Source: Istiophorus platypterus
Lineage: Eukaryota > Chordata > Actinopteri > Istiophoriformes > Istiophoridae
Direction: 5' to 3'
Assembly: GCA_016859345.1 (NCBI GenBank)
Contig: CM029129.1
Location: forward strand, 14,480,379-14,544,378
Length of the DNA stretch: 64,000 nucleotides
Part shown: piece by piece, positions 35,701 through 50,434 of the stretch
Numbering within the stretch: the first letter of the stretch is position 1
Layout: each line of letters opens with the position of its first letter
Made by a program: the position numbers and the translations under genes
The notes under the pieces: model-generated
The model's database searches: none
The model's input: only the letters and a program-made list of their open reading frames with translations
What the model was told of the DNA's origin: nothing

Positions 35701-38700
35701 AGACAACCGCTCTGCTGAGGTTTTAGCTACATTTACTGCTCTGATCTACAGAAAACAGTGAAGATTTGTCTAAAAAGTCACTAGATTTGCTTCAAGGCGC
35801 TTTTGTGAAGAAAAGTTGTCAAAGGGTCGTGAAAAGTCGGTAAATCAAGTGACAAAGTCAGTAACACTGCCTGAAAACACACCCCTGATGGTGCAATAGA
35901 TATTATGTGGGCCCATTCATTTAAAAAGAGCAGCGGCCAGTGGTGTATATCCAGCATGTAGTCACATAGCATGCTGAACAATGGTATAACTATATCACAG
36001 TCACATAGTCAGTCAGTCAGTCACAGTCATTTGCGTTTATATGGTCAGTCCCGATGTTAGGGCCCAGTCAACAATAGTGGATGTACTGGTTAACCTTCCT
36101 TCAGTGCCATTAAAGTAGAAGATGTCTCAGGGTCATCTTTATTGTTTTGTGTTCATGGCAACCTTTCAACAAAGCCTGATTGCCGATTGGCCCTTCATGG
36201 AATCGGAGGTCAAGCTGCAGCAATTGGTCACCAGAGTATAACAGATTCTTTCTTCACACGTCTTTTCCAACAATGTGTACTTCATGAGCCAAGGTTGTGG
36301 CAAAAAGTTTCCTCATGACATCTGTCTTTCTTATCGGAAAACTTCTCCACCAATCAAAACAAGCCAAACCTCTCTCAGCCCTCCTCCTGCTCTCTACTTG
36401 GAACACAGTAGTTGTGATATTCGTCTTAGCTGGAAGTGAGATAAAGGAGGTCAAGGTATGTGAACACTGTTATTGATGTGCCGTTATGCACTTTTGGACT
36501 GAGCAGTGGCCAACTCAGTCTCTTTCAGGGTCACGCAGACAATGAAGGGTCTTATCTCCCAGCAAAGGCACCTTGGTCAGTGAAATTGGTGAACACCCCA
36601 GCTAAGAGGCACTTAGAGGGGGAAATGCTTGTAAGTACGTCATTTAATAAAATGAATGATGAAAACAGCAATGGAGTTACCACTGACCTTGAAAAAATAA
36701 ATATAAAAGAATCCTGAGAAGAAACATTTAATAAGTTGGTCTAAAACACTGCTTTTTAATGAACTTTTTGAATGTTTCTACAACCACCCTCAAAGCTTTG
36801 CCACCCATTATAGCTTTTCATGGTCATTACACAGCCTGAATTGCAAATGAATAAAATGGTCAAGTAAGCATTCATGTCATTGGAGAGCACAATAGATCCA
36901 GTGTAGTCTAAGTCCAAAAAGGGAACCACTTTGATGCACAAACAGAACCTGCCGGAAAGTATTGTGTCATTGGAATTTCAGAGTAACGAACCAGTGAATG
37001 AATTCACGTCCTGAATGGTCCTGTGGTGTGTGAGAGGAATGAGACATTATGAGGCTCAGTAGGCCAAATGGGATAGTCATTTAGATGAGCCCACACATGC
37101 TCAGAAGCCTGTGCACAAATACAAAAGTACATCCACAAATCCCATGCACATATCCGAATATATGCATGTCATGTTCATGTAAGTAAATAGATAAACATGA
37201 AAAACATGTCCTACTATATGCGATCGCTCTTTCTCACCCTTACAACCATACACATGTACCTCTTTTAAGCTGCCACCCATGGAAACCATGGAAATGCAAA
37301 GCAAACAATTGCTCTCATTTGGCAGGCAGGCAGCTAGCTGGCTTCTGTCTACGGGTCCCACTGTGCTAAGCTGCTGTGTGTTATATGATGGGACACCATA
37401 CAGGCCTGACTCAACCACTACACAGAGGCAAGCATGGTGAGGTAACTGACATGGATACATTTGCCCTAGATTTTCAATGCTTTATGTGCTTATTTGAAAA
37501 GTAGGAGGCCACTTAGATTGCAGCAAAAGTTAAACAAATTTCCAATAGCAGCTCACTTGTGTGTTGATCCAAATAAATATTGTTGTATGCTTTTATGTGG
37601 AATTTAGTGGTTAGCTGCTTTATACTAAGGTCATGATAAGCCCATGATTGTAGTGAAGAATAGACCTTAAGGAGTTTTGGGCTCTAACTTGGTGGAGCTA
37701 TATTGTCGTTTTTTCTTAAACCCCTTACAAATGCTTGCTGATGGTGATACATGTCTGGGCTAGTAAAATCTCCTTTTTGGATGGATTTGATCACCCAAAC
37801 CCATGCACCACTGCATTGCTTCCAACAGCCACAGGCTTTAGCAGAGCTATTTTCATGCTGTGTTATCTAATGTAACGGCATAGACCAAGATACTTGGCTT
37901 GTGCTAAGGAATCATAGCATTCATATTTGGGCTATTTGGAGCATTTTTCTGCCCCTTTATGGGCTTAACGTTGTTTGGTCATGGCTTTGGAAAATGCTCT
38001 ACTTTTTCAATAACCAAGCTAAATTGAGAACCGTTCTTATTACCCCATTTGCTTTCTTTTGCCAAGGTTGAGACAAAGTTTGACTGGATGATTATGGGTA
38101 TAAATTGTGATGGTATAATAGTTTCACTCTAATTGCCAGTAATGGGGCCAAAGTCAGGGGGATTTAGTAAACTGGATGTTCTGTCAGATATTTTCAACAT
38201 TATTACTTTTTGTACTTCTTTCTATTTGATGAAAAAAAAAAACCCTGAGGCTTGTTATAGACTTGTAGAAAACAAGTGAAGACGACTCCTTTTTACTTCC
38301 TGTACTGAAGCTTCTTTTGAAAAATATGTTTAAATTCAATTTGTGTCCCATTTTGATGCTATTAGCAACAAAGAGTGATCTGACAATTGCTGGATAATTC
38401 TCAAAATACCAAGCAGGGCTCAGTGGGATGTTCTTTGTGGTAAAACCAGGTGAAGCTGTAAAATAAAAACCTTGTATCGTTTAACTTTCGAAAGTTTTTG
38501 GAACTGAACTAAACCATACGTATTTAATTAACTTTATGGCTCCTGGAATATAATAATAGAAGCTGCTCAGCACCTGAAAGCCAATGTAAATGATCACGAA
38601 GCCAAAGTTTAAGTCATTTGTTGTTTCTATCTCTGTAAAAGTTTTGTCCTTCAAAAAGGGTTAAGATTTACCCAGAAAAGTTTTAATTGATTATGAACCT

Positions 38701-41700
38701 GCCCCCTGATTGGTATTTGGCTCCTACCAGTAACACATGATAGCGCTTGATTCGGTTTTTATCATTATCTCTTATTTTCAGTTCTACTTTCACAGTTCAG
38801 AGCCACATAATCATGTGTCAGCGCTGAGCATGATGTAGTTTATAAACCTGAGGTATTCATGTTCCCACTGAGGAGAGTAGAACACCTGCACCGACAGGCG
38901 AAAAGAGACCTCTTTGAAAGGGACTACCGATCTCTGTTTGTTTGTGTATGTGAGACAATGCAGGGAAGGTTTCTGTGCGATATCTATATTCTTTAAAAGA
39001 GCGTGTGTGCGTGAGAGAGAGTGGAAAGATAGAACGAGACAGAGAGATTAACTTTTTAGCTGACACATTGGCCTTTATAGTCTTTGTCACTGCAATGGCT
39101 TGCAAAACTGCTCATCTGCTTGCTTTTATGAACAGCATTTTATTCAATCGTTTAAATTACTTCAAGACAATCCATGCGTATCATTTCCCCATTTGGTATT
39201 GTAAAGTGCTATATATTACTGATAAATCACCTTTTGAAGTGAATATGACTTGAGGGAGAGAGACAGGAACACACGGAGACTTTCTGTTCTTCTTCTTCGG
39301 GGCATCAATCAGCAGCAGAGTGAGTTGGTGCATCTGGACTACAGATCCTGCTCCCATTCATCTACTTTTACAGGCAAGGATTTGACTAGCTGGCTGAAAT
39401 TGAGAGTTCACATTGGCGGGACGTGTGCACAGTATTGTCTTAGTATATATACATACATAAGTGGTTATAATATGTCTATTTTTTAAAAAGCTAAAGCTGT
39501 TTAGGAATTTCACACACATACAATCTTGTAATATTTTGTTGGTTCAGACAGCAAATCTTCTGCAGTTTCTGTTCCTGTATGAGGTTTTCATTTCAGGTAT
39601 TTCAGATAAAGGTAAAGAACATAAAGGTGCATAGTCTACCTACCCCATTACTTGTGAGTTCTGTTAATGTTAACCCTGTTTTATGACTCTTTATCTTATC
39701 CTTATCTTAGCCTAGTTTTGACAAGACTAACAATTTGACATTTGAAGTTACTTCTTGACCTTATAAATGCCCTTCAGGCCTGATTTGAACATTGAACCAA
39801 TCAGTACTTATTTGCAATGTAATCGGAGAAACAAGAGACAAATTTCAAGTACTGCACTTCCTCAAAGATATTTTACTTGGTGGGGCGGGATGGCCTCTGA
39901 AATAACATTTAGATGAGGTAACATTAAACCTCTGCCCTCAAACTAATCAATATTAATGGAATTCTATTTGCTGGATGGCTTCCAGCTCCTCAGGGCACAG
40001 CATACTATGAAAATACAATGATAGGTGGAAAAACTAGCAAGTTTTAATGTTAAGTTTAGAAAATCTGTGGGTTTTTATCCAAAGGTAACACACAATGAGT
40101 CAAAAAAATTGCAAATAGCTCTTCATATTTGTTGTAGATTATAGCATCATGAGAAAGCACTTGAAAGTGATTGATACACTTTGGCCATGTTTGATAACCA
40201 AAGGGACACAATCTGGGTGTTTGTGGTGCAGCGAGACTCACCTACTTTTAAATCCAAGTAAATAAACGTGCAGTAGAGTTTCCCAGCTGCAAATCTCAAT
40301 TTATTATGGTGAATTGGAAGAAAAACGTGAAAATCTTCACTCTTGAATGCACATGAATCAAATTTCAAGCTCCAAGTCTGACTCATACGTCTGAATGTGG
40401 AGATGAACTCATGTTTTGCTAGTGACATGGTGTAGTTGCATGGTTTCATCCAGGCGGTTTGGAGAAAACCCCCACATCTGTGGATGGATTGAACATTATG
40501 TCATATTAACACAACTATAATTACACAATCCCTGTCATTTACACAGGGGTGGATAACTGTAAACTGAGTGTGCTGATAGTTTTGGTGTTCTCAGAGTACT
40601 TCTTTTAATGAACTGTTGGCATTGTGGTAAGGGACTTCGAAGACCTTTTTATCAGGTTTCTATGGACTTCTTTTGCACAAACTCTTGTTTCTGACGTAGA
40701 ACCGTCCTGTAGAAATACAAAAATGGTTCCAATGTGGCTGTTCTTGGTCTCTACCTGCTCACCAGGGGTTCACTGGCTAGTCACTAACTTTGTCTGTCTG
40801 CTGTTTGGAACTGGGCAGGTAGCATACATGTAGTTTTTTCACCGAAAACAGTGCAATACTCATGCATCGCAAAAAGGCCCAAATGCATTTTTAGTTATTT
40901 TTTAATTTGGCATGAATATTCATGCTTTTATAAAGTGATTTAGTGTTTTATTTGTTCATAAACCTGTTTTGATGAGAAGCCAGTCCATAAAACAAAGGTA
41001 TCAGGGTTTTGGTGCTCTCGAGTTCTAAATGAGTTACTAAATAACAGCTAGAGTTTTACGATTTAATACTTAAGACTATTGAAGTCAAGAGATGAATACT
41101 CTCCTACCTTTCAGTGTTTATGTGATTCATATAGTACAGCCAGAGCCAGCAATACAAATAACTCCAGTAGACGGTCTGGACCCCACCTCTTTCTCTCTCT
41201 CTGATAGAATTATGAGTCTCCTTGCTCTATACTTAGTTCCTCAGACGATTGTATCTCCAGTCCATCTGCTTCATGAGGTCCAGACTGAGTTGTTTGGAGA
41301 AATGAAGGCCTTTTTCACTCAATTTAAGATGTCTAGGAAGGATGAAAGGCCCACACGGGAGAGAGAAAAAGAAATGAAGAGGAAGGAAAAGAGACAGAGC
41401 TGGCGCTTGTATCGGGCAGTGTTTGTCCTATAGTGCTAACTGCTGTGGAACTCTTCTTGTAGTCACTATGGCATCGGCTGAAACATGTCACTGCTTAGGG
41501 TATTGTCGGGATAGAGAGGGGGTATATAAAGAAAAGAATGTGGGAATGTGTGTGTTACAGTTGTGAAATTAAAAAGACTTTTAAAAAGTACAGACAGAAA
41601 GAAATAAGGAGAATCAAAGGGTAGAACAAAGGAGAATATCCAATGTCTAGGATGAAAGAGAAAAGACAGCCAGGGAGACGAGGTTTCTTTAAAGTTGACA

Positions 41701-43632
41701 ACATCTGTTTACTGTTGGTCTGCTTATTGTGATTGGTTCAGTTTAAATGGTCTTTCCTGTTTCCTGCCTCTATCTCTCTAACTTTCCCTTAATGTCCTAA
41801 ATTATGAGCCCTGACCAGAACCAGGTTTCCTATGACGGTCTCTGGCTCGCTGGAGAGGTGCAGAGGTCCTTCTGGTCCATTATTTAACCTGAGGGACGGT
41901 TGACGGTTCAAACCCCCAGCACACCAGCGCAGTTTATTGGTTGACACCCTTCAGTTTTCATTGAAATATTAAGAAAATATGTCTTGAGAAAGAACAGTGG
42001 CTGGCAAACCACTTTGCATGTGAATGTTGTTAATGGAAGCGGTTGATGGGAATTTTTTGTCATCTCCATTCTTAGGAATAGTGTTGATTCCTCTCACAGC
42101 ATAGGGTACAAAGATTTATCGAGTCTTCATACTGCTGTTTCCTTTAAAAAATATAGTATGTTTTTCATCGAAGAAAACTTTTTTCATATTTAATGTGTCT
42201 GTTTTATTCCTAATTTTGGATTGAATTGTATGCATTCACGTTTACAGTTTTGGTTTCAGAAAGCTTGCTTTTACCATTTAATGACTTACAGAAACAAAGA
42301 TCAGAGAAAAATTAGCAAAGTCTATTGTAAGGCAAAAATACTACTGTTATTTTGTTTGTGTCAAAATCCATAGATGGCTTTGATCCTCATCACTTATCAA
42401 CACGTTCTGTTTGATTTACCTCATCCAGAGCCAGGTTTTGGTGAGAAGAGAGATGTCTCTAAAACATGAGCCATCTGTTTGGTTTTTAAATCCACTTATA
42501 TTTAAACAGCCTTGAGAGCGCAGAGATGAATTGCATATGTCTGAACGCCAGTAGACACTGGAGCGACCTCTTCCTGTTGACTGGATGATGGCCGCTTTGG
42601 CCATTGCCACTCTTCAGAGTAAACAAAAGACCTCAGAGGGGATTCCTTCTCTGCGTTACAGCACATATAATGTATGCTCCGTACAATTCTAACAGTGCCA
42701 TCATGAATAAATACTGACTGTTAGATAAAATCGTTCTACTGAAAGACTGACGTTCTAACTCTCTTGTGCATCTTTAGCAGTGTGGATTCTGTCACAGGCT
42801 GATCGAATTCGCACAAACTTCAGAACAGACACGACACTTGTTGCTTAAACAATTTCCAAGCACATTATATTTCTTCCAATCCCAATGGGCTCACCATTTT
42901 GTCCTGATGCCATGTGAAACTGATAGTTCGAGGCTCAGTGTAAGCAGTTCAAGTTCAGGGTGGGGTCAAGCTTTTTTACTTGATAAGGTCGGGCAGCTAA
43001 ACTAAACTAAAAATTACTCAGAGTGCATACCTCTGTCATAGCTGCACAAATAACATAAATGTGTCATCACTCGATTTTAATAGAGGGAATATTTTGATGT
43101 GTTAAATCTGCTTTTGGACCTGCATCGTAACAGTGAGACATCCGTGCGATACACACGCCAAATAGTTTTTCATTCAATGAGAAAATAATAAAAGTGTTCA
43201 AAAGTGAATTACTGGTTCCTTGGCTCATGCTCTCACATTCCACCGCGTTTTACTGATCCTGTCAACACGATTTTAAGATATCCTAGTAAATCAGACAAGC
43301 AAATGGGAGTGAAAATATAACCTCCTCGGTGAACATAAAAACAGCTCGAGTTAAATTAGGTTATGCTGTGGTAAAACACTTTCACCTAAAACAGAAATAA
43401 TTGAACCAAGTGACAAAAATGGAATCACCACAGATGCTGGAAAAACTCTGCCAATCAGACCCTTACTTATTTCAACTCGTCTCTTTCTTACATCCCTAGG
43501 AAAACTGTAGTTCTTGCACACTTTTACACACACCAGGGACAGTGAAGCCATTTGGCCTGGCAGCTTCAGCGCCATTCTTTTTTCACCGGCCTCTTCAGGA
43601 CCACCTGTTGATTCTCCTCAGTAGAACTTATC

Positions 43633-43651
43633 GCTCGGCTCAGAGCCGAGC
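43633..43651. other. Perfect 19-bp palindrome
   Basis: GCTCGGCTC-A-GAGCCGAGC is a perfect inverted repeat with a single central base, GC-rich in an AT-rich setting. It could be a dimeric factor site. There is no gene close by. Confidence 0.4.
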
Positions 43652-46600
43652 AACTCTGTGATCTTCCTGGGGGTGTCTCAAGATCATTGACTGTCTCTTT
43701 CCAAATCCCCTTTTAATGAGAATCAAGGCAAGGCTCATTCGGGGCTTCACCCCTTCACAGGCCAACCAAAACACTGAGCAGATCAGGGAGCTTCCATTCA
43801 TGTACACAAAAATCTTGCAAACAAACCACGAGAGTACTCTATGTACGCAAACTGTGCGCTTTTTTTCATCCTTGTGTGGAGATTTTCTCCTCATTGAGGA
43901 AATACAAGAATACACACACATGTGCAGCCATAAATAGACAAAAACAAACCTCCCGCTCAGACTTGTGTCCATAAAAGCTCTGCCAATTTTTAAATGAAAG
44001 AAGTCACTCCTGCAACCAGCCAACTACACATGGGACATTTCCATTACAATTTTCTCCATGATTCATGTGTGAATAAAAAAAAGTTACATTCCAATATTCC
44101 CAGGTTACTTGTGAAGAGTGATACGCCATGCAAGTGATAATGAGAGTGCATTTTCATCGCAAAGATAATTTGGAAGCAGAAGATTTTACACAGATGAAAC
44201 TCCTGCAAGCTACACAAACACAGCACAAAATGGCCAAAAATGCCTGGAAATAAATACTTACACTCTAGGACAAGATAACAAATCCATGTTGTGCCTTCAT
44301 GCATCACCTTGTCTTGTGCCAAATATTGTCTCAGCTTTGTGGCTCTATCCGTACAGGTTTTGTCTCATTGGAGGGGAAACTACATTAAGCCTATACATGA
44401 TAGTGTGGTTAACAACCAAAGCCTTCAGTAACAGATTGACAAAGCCAGAGATGCTGCCCGCCCCATGGGCTCTCCATGTTTCATAGCTATACCGAGGTCA
44501 TGATTTTTACCATCTTGCGTGAGATGCATGGCATTTCTTTGTGACATGTATGGTCAGTTAAACTAAAGTACTTGCATTATGGCTTCAGTTACACCACAGC
44601 CATTAGAATGGAACTCTGTTACAAAGATGTATGCCCTTTAATATACACTAAACCGCCAGTGTTATTATAAAGCAGAAGCAGAAGATTATCTCCAGACTCT
44701 TTCATGGTCAAATGAGCACTCCTCTAACACAGCTCCATATTGTATTCTCTAAGAATCTTTGCTGTAATAAATCAAGGTTTTGTGAGTTGCTTATATGGTT
44801 CTTTTGAGTTATTGTACATGTTTTCAATTTATATCTGAGGAGGAATGACTAGAATGTTGCTCTGCCGTATGTACAGACTCTTATATCCAGGTATAGCTGG
44901 CACTCATCAGCAAAGAGTCCACAAATCAAGTCACAGGCAACAGGTTGGTACCGTATGGAGCCACTGACCTGGTAGGAACAGTATGCTCCATAAAGATGGA
45001 AGGATATGTACAGATAAAGGAGAGAAAAAAGAGGGATCACGTATTCCTGTCATTAAACACAAAGGAGGTAAGCGTTGTTTTTATTTTTTCAACAGAAATG
45101 TTGGTCCAACATCAAGTCCTGGAGTAGCACACACAGAGTCAGCATTCTTACTAAAGGGGAAGCAGAGAAGAAGCCTGTTAACCTTAAAGGCAGTGCTGTA
45201 AGGTTGTGTACCTGTTGTTTCCATATAGAGGCATTTTTATTAGAGATTGTATTGACGCAGAAGTCCATGTATCCATGCAGAAGTATATAAGACGAATTGG
45301 ATAAATCTGACTAATAAAGAATACATAGTATTATTATTATTAAGGTAATGATTAAGTAACTGTTATGATATTTCTGCAAAGTATAAGGCTATTGAGGCTG
45401 ATTTGATTTGTCTAACCTATTGTTTTCTTTAGTTTGCAAGTGTTGCCAAGTGAGATTTGTGCATTTCTATTGTGATCCTTTTTTTTTTTTTTTTTTTACC
45501 CTTTTGTCCAATTAAAATACTTTTTGTTATTGGCTACTTACATAATAACAAATGCATGTGATAAACAAAGAGAAGTATGTTTATATAAATCAGAAAAAGA
45601 CCACACAATATGATTAATCTGTTCCATGCAGGCCCAATATGAAGGTTTGGCCCGGTTATCTTGGTTAGTAGATCTGGAAGTAAGCTGAAGGAAACTGCTT
45701 AGTCAGTGTTCACAGACGTGATGAACACTACACAAGTTGGTTAAGCACTGATGCTACAGTCTGCAGAGCAAAGCGAGCTCTGTTCCTGTGCCACTTGAAG
45801 TGTTTATCTTTAAAGTGGACTGAATGTTTATAGATGTAAAAGAGACTAAATTCTTTCCGCATAGCAAAGCCGCAGTTTCACTCTGTATCTCTCATTGCCT
45901 CTGTTTTGATTCCACTTAACTGCATGGGTCTGTCAAATGAAGTTCTTCAACACATACAACAGATAAGGTTGTTTCACATTTACTCCACAAGGGTAAACTA
46001 AAGCACAGGGAATGATGCACCTTTTCCAGTAGTTTTTTTTGAGATTTATGTATGTCTGAGGTATGTTGACTTCTCTTTCTAACTTATCAGATCCCTCTCA
46101 CAGATAAAAATACATAAATACAACTGGATTCAACTGAATTCTGCCTGTAGCTGCAAGAAGACCCTAAATGAGCTGCCTAACTAAATTTACTTCAGTTTGG
46201 GAATGATGGCACACTGTGAGTGTCATGCATGTGGGATGCATTAGCAAATGTTTCCCACATGCAAATGCTGATTATACAAAATCCTTCAGAGGAGTAACTG
46301 ACTGTTGATCCAGACACTAGTTCTTTGTTTACTTTTGCCTTCTTTTCAAGATGCCTGTCTATTTATCTCACTCTGATTTCTCTCATATTTTACTTAAAAT
46401 CTGCACATATTCATCATGGGTGTTGAATGAGCTATTAACGAGGGTTCAAAGTAAGTTACTGAGGTACAAAGTGACGTCTCGGCTTCTGGTTTTGATTACA
46501 AGAATACTCCTGAATCTGTGCCATGCACTGTAACTGTTTGCATTACAGATTTGCCTTTCTGCTCGGCTGTTGATCCATGTACAGGACGACAAAAAGCCAG

Positions 46601-49600
46601 AAACATGATGAATATCAACACATTTGGAAACTCAAAAATATGGGAATACTTCAGCACCACTGGCCCATTTCCCCGGCAGGAACTGAGCCTACTTAAAGTG
46701 CATATTAGCTTTTCCAGAAATGGTTTGTAATAGCATCACACTAAATTCAGCATAACATAAATGGATTAATTAAACAATTTCATGAAAAAAGATAAGCGTT
46801 AGTATAGGACTAAATTTGGGGTCAAATAGATCTCCAATAATTGAGGTTTCAATTTTAAATTAACGATGCCCGTCAGTGGAGATGTATGGATTATGTGAAC
46901 CGCAGCTCCGCAGGGACCTACAAGAACCATTTACTGGACAAGCAGTTATAGACAGGAGCAATCCACTCAGTAATCCAGATTAAAAATTGTTTGCATGACT
47001 CTTTTATAGTTAAAGGGTTGCTCATGTTTCCCAGAAAAAAGCTGTGATCCTTTCAGCACTAAAGCTCAGACATGCACAGTTGTCAGAAAAAGGAAAGTCT
47101 AGCGATGTATTTCACAGGCTCATGATCACTATGAAGATATTACTGCTCTGTTCATAAACACTGTTTTTGTTTATGAACTTTCAACAGTTTCTACTCCTCC
47201 GATTCCACCATATTTTTATCATTATCTGCAATTTTATCATTAGGTCAGCACTGTATGCACAAATGAGGACAGAAATAGATGGTTGAAATTAATTTAACTT
47301 AGTCACGGACTTCACAGTCAAAAAGTTACTACTGTACGTAAGATTTCTTTCAGAAAGCCTTATATGGGCTCAGAGCACATAGGACTGAATTTTCCCTTAT
47401 AAAAATATCATGCAGACAAGGACAGGAAGGGGCCTGATGAGAGGCAAGGTCAGTAGGCAGGAAGGAACAGCAGGCAAAGAGGAGCAAACAAAATGCAAAG
47501 TCCAGTAACATGCAGAAGGTCAGAAACGTGCAGGCAGGTACAGAAGATGACAAAATAGACAATCTGGAAGCATTCAAGTGCAAGTGGACTGATATATATA
47601 CTAGGAAGCTAGTGAGGGAATGGTTAACTGGTGAGCAGGTGGGTAAAGGGGAGTCAAGTGAGTGGAAAGGACTAGGGTTACTGCAGGGCAGGTGGGAAAA
47701 GCTGGATCTGAAATGACGAGACAATTTGTGAGCATGGCAAAGGAAGGCAGAGAGTGAATGAATATCTGGATGAATTTGAAAGAAATAGGACCAGCCACTT
47801 TAAAAACAAAGATTTACTATTCTTAATTAAGACCTATTCCTGCTTTAATTCATACTCTGTCCAGAAATAGGCCCCATTAGTTTTAGTTTAATGACAGAGT
47901 CATACTTTGTGTGTATTACCTCACACCATGAAACAACCCACTTCTTATTGCAGGCAATAAAGTTGAATGCAACATTTAGAAACCATATGTTTTTCACAGT
48001 GCAGCTCTTCGACATCTTTTGGGGGGAAATCCGGCAGTTAAGACCAGTGAAGTCGTGGTAATGAATTTCTCATTTTATTTAGAACCTAGAAAAAAAAAAG
48101 GCAAATAAGAATATCCAGAACAAAAACATGTGTTGGTAGAACAATAAGTTAAACACAAGAAGAAGATTTGTGTCAAAGAAATCATTTGAAGACACAGGCT
48201 ATTCAAAGGCATGTGAGTGACATGTTATATATATGTTAAAGCGATCACGATAGCAAAAATATGTACAATACCAAAGACACAATGTGGTAGCAATATATTT
48301 TTCAAATAATTTACAGGATAACTAGTACAGATGGCATACCAGCGGCTACAAAACATTGTTGATATCTAGAAAAAATAATGGATATCGGCACTGCAAAAAT
48401 CATATCCTCATTCTATTTTCAACTCACAAAAGTAATTTGTTAGAAACATTTTAAAATTAAAAATAAAATCACTGTCCACCAAGTTCATTTCACCATTCAC
48501 AATGAGCCAAGAAAGATGGCCACATATTGCAGTCATAATATGTTTCTTTCTTCATGCAGAGACATCTGTCAAGAGAAGAAAATACATGCCATCCCCTCAA
48601 CTTACTTGCTCAGCCCTTCATTACCCCCCCCCCCTCCTCAGAGGAAATGTAGAAGTATCTTTCATTTTTTTCACCAACATGGCTGTGACCAGAAATCCAA
48701 ATTCATAGTAGGAAGGGAATAACACTGTGCACACTCCCAACTTCTGTTTTTGCCATCTTGCTAAAAGGAACTGCCATGAATCCATGTAGCGGATCCAAAA
48801 AAAAAAAAAAATCGCAGTTTACGAGTCCCAGTTTACAAGTTTTTTAATAGTTTTCTATGGCCGTGTCTCCTGTCTCAAATGCACATGACCATTTTTAAAA
48901 GTTGTCATGAGGGCAGAGAGCGTAGTGGTGTTAACCTGGAGTGTTTTTAATAAACACACCCAGTGAACTCTGCTCTTGTCTGTATGCCCTTGAATTCTTC
49001 AATGTGAAAGTTTAAATTCCTCTCTCAGCCAGGTGCATGAACCAGAAGCACTTAATCTTCTTTGTTCAAAATGTCATCATAGCATGCATTTACTGCATCA
49101 GACTTAGTTACTTCATTTTTAAAACCCCATTTTATTGAAATTTGTTGAAAATAAATTGACACTGTTGTGATCAGACCTTGGAGAAATTGTTTAAACTGAT
49201 TCTATCCAAGTTCTAACGTTTCTCACAGAGCTCTAAGGATGTCTCCTGCCAGATCTTGTTTACATTTCAGAAGATGGTGTGTGCATAGCTGCATATGGAG
49301 GCTTTCACTATAGGTTATAGTTCAGTAAATCCATACCCCAAAGCATACTGATGCAAATTCCAGACACTTACAATTATACCTCTACCTGATCTGCTTATGA
49401 TAAATTACTGTCTATTGTATCACATAAATCAAAAGTGTGCATAAAAGGTAGCAATCAAAGACAGATGTTCCCCAGTTTTGTCACACAGAAAGTCCAAATA
49501 ACTATGTCTGAAAGTCTGAAAAGTAAACCGCATACAAATTGAAACAGGAGTATAACATGTATTTGTAACATAGTTAAAAAGACACAGAAAGCTTTAAACC

Positions 49601-50238
49601 CATTAACCAAACTATACAATATAGCACTATAGCTTAGATGATTTTTCCTTAACATTGCATGGAAAACTGTTGTTATAATGGCTAAATGCAAAACTGGTCA
49701 GAAGGCAGGAGAAAAAAAAAACAAAACCTCTTCTGCATAGTTCATCACAGCAAACAAACCAATCAGCTCCAAAATCTCTTGTGGTATCACACACATTAGT
49801 GTTCTACAGTTAAGCCTTGAGTGAGAGTAGTCATGGGATACTGGATATTTTGCTGGTAATAAAGTGATATGCTGATTGTTAAAAAAACAGTTTGTTGGCT
49901 GCTGTTGTAGTCGTTTAGATCTGCATGAACATCTCATTCCATTTTCCACTGACTCTTGCCATCTGTGCATCTGCCTTGTTTCTTATTCATGACATGGAAT
50001 AATTGGTTATCGTGCTGTGCCTGTGATGTGGATATGAACTTGCATATAAATACCGTTTTATTGATGTGACCTTAACTGGTGGTCTTGTATCTAGGATTCA
50101 GTGTAAACACACTGAGAGATGAGGGCTGTCATATTAGGACACAGCAATGTCAGCTTTTTAATGTGAGTGAGCTTTGGGATTCTCTTTATACTCGAGCCTT
50201 ATTCTCATAATATTTCAATATTCTCAACATAAATGGCT

Positions 50239-50244
50239 TTTATT
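50239..50244 (-). terminator. Candidate polyadenylation signal for pdlim4
   Basis: AATAAA on the minus strand about 190 nt after the pdlim4 stop codon. Further AATAAA hexamers occur downstream (for example near 50055 and 49130), so a longer 3' UTR is equally possible. Confidence 0.35.
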
Positions 50245-50434
50245 AGGTCTGTCAGTGTAGAAATGCTGATATTGGATCCAATTTCCTAAGATTCTCCACA
50301 AGACAAAAATGATCCAAGATCGACATTCCTGTTTGACAGAGCCTGATAAATGTAAGCCAGGATACTCAGTAGCCCCATTCTCCCATATTTTGGTTTCCCA
50401 GTTACATTAAAGTATGACCAGCTCCATCTTCGTC

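Larger units (their letters stand above)
32746..50434. other. Gene-poor interval of about 17.7 kb between the receptor block and pdlim4
   Basis: No supported coding exon on either strand. The longest open frames (for example 41092-41433 plus, 43640-44023 minus, 34076-34438 minus and 47350-47724 minus) have low-complexity or unremarkable composition, no recognisable domain and no splice context. Content is AT-rich unique-looking DNA with short homopolymers. The far right part, up to 50434, is likely pdlim4 3' UTR and downstream flank. A palindrome at 43633-43651 is listed separately. Confidence 0.5.

Noticed and set aside
41092..41433. 113-codon plus-strand open frame with a basic, Glu/Lys/Arg-rich end
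   Set aside because: No recognisable domain, splice context or repeated pattern; consistent with a chance frame over purine-rich sequence.
43640..44023. 127-codon minus-strand open frame
   Set aside because: No domain or splice context and ordinary intergenic composition; not supported as a gene.
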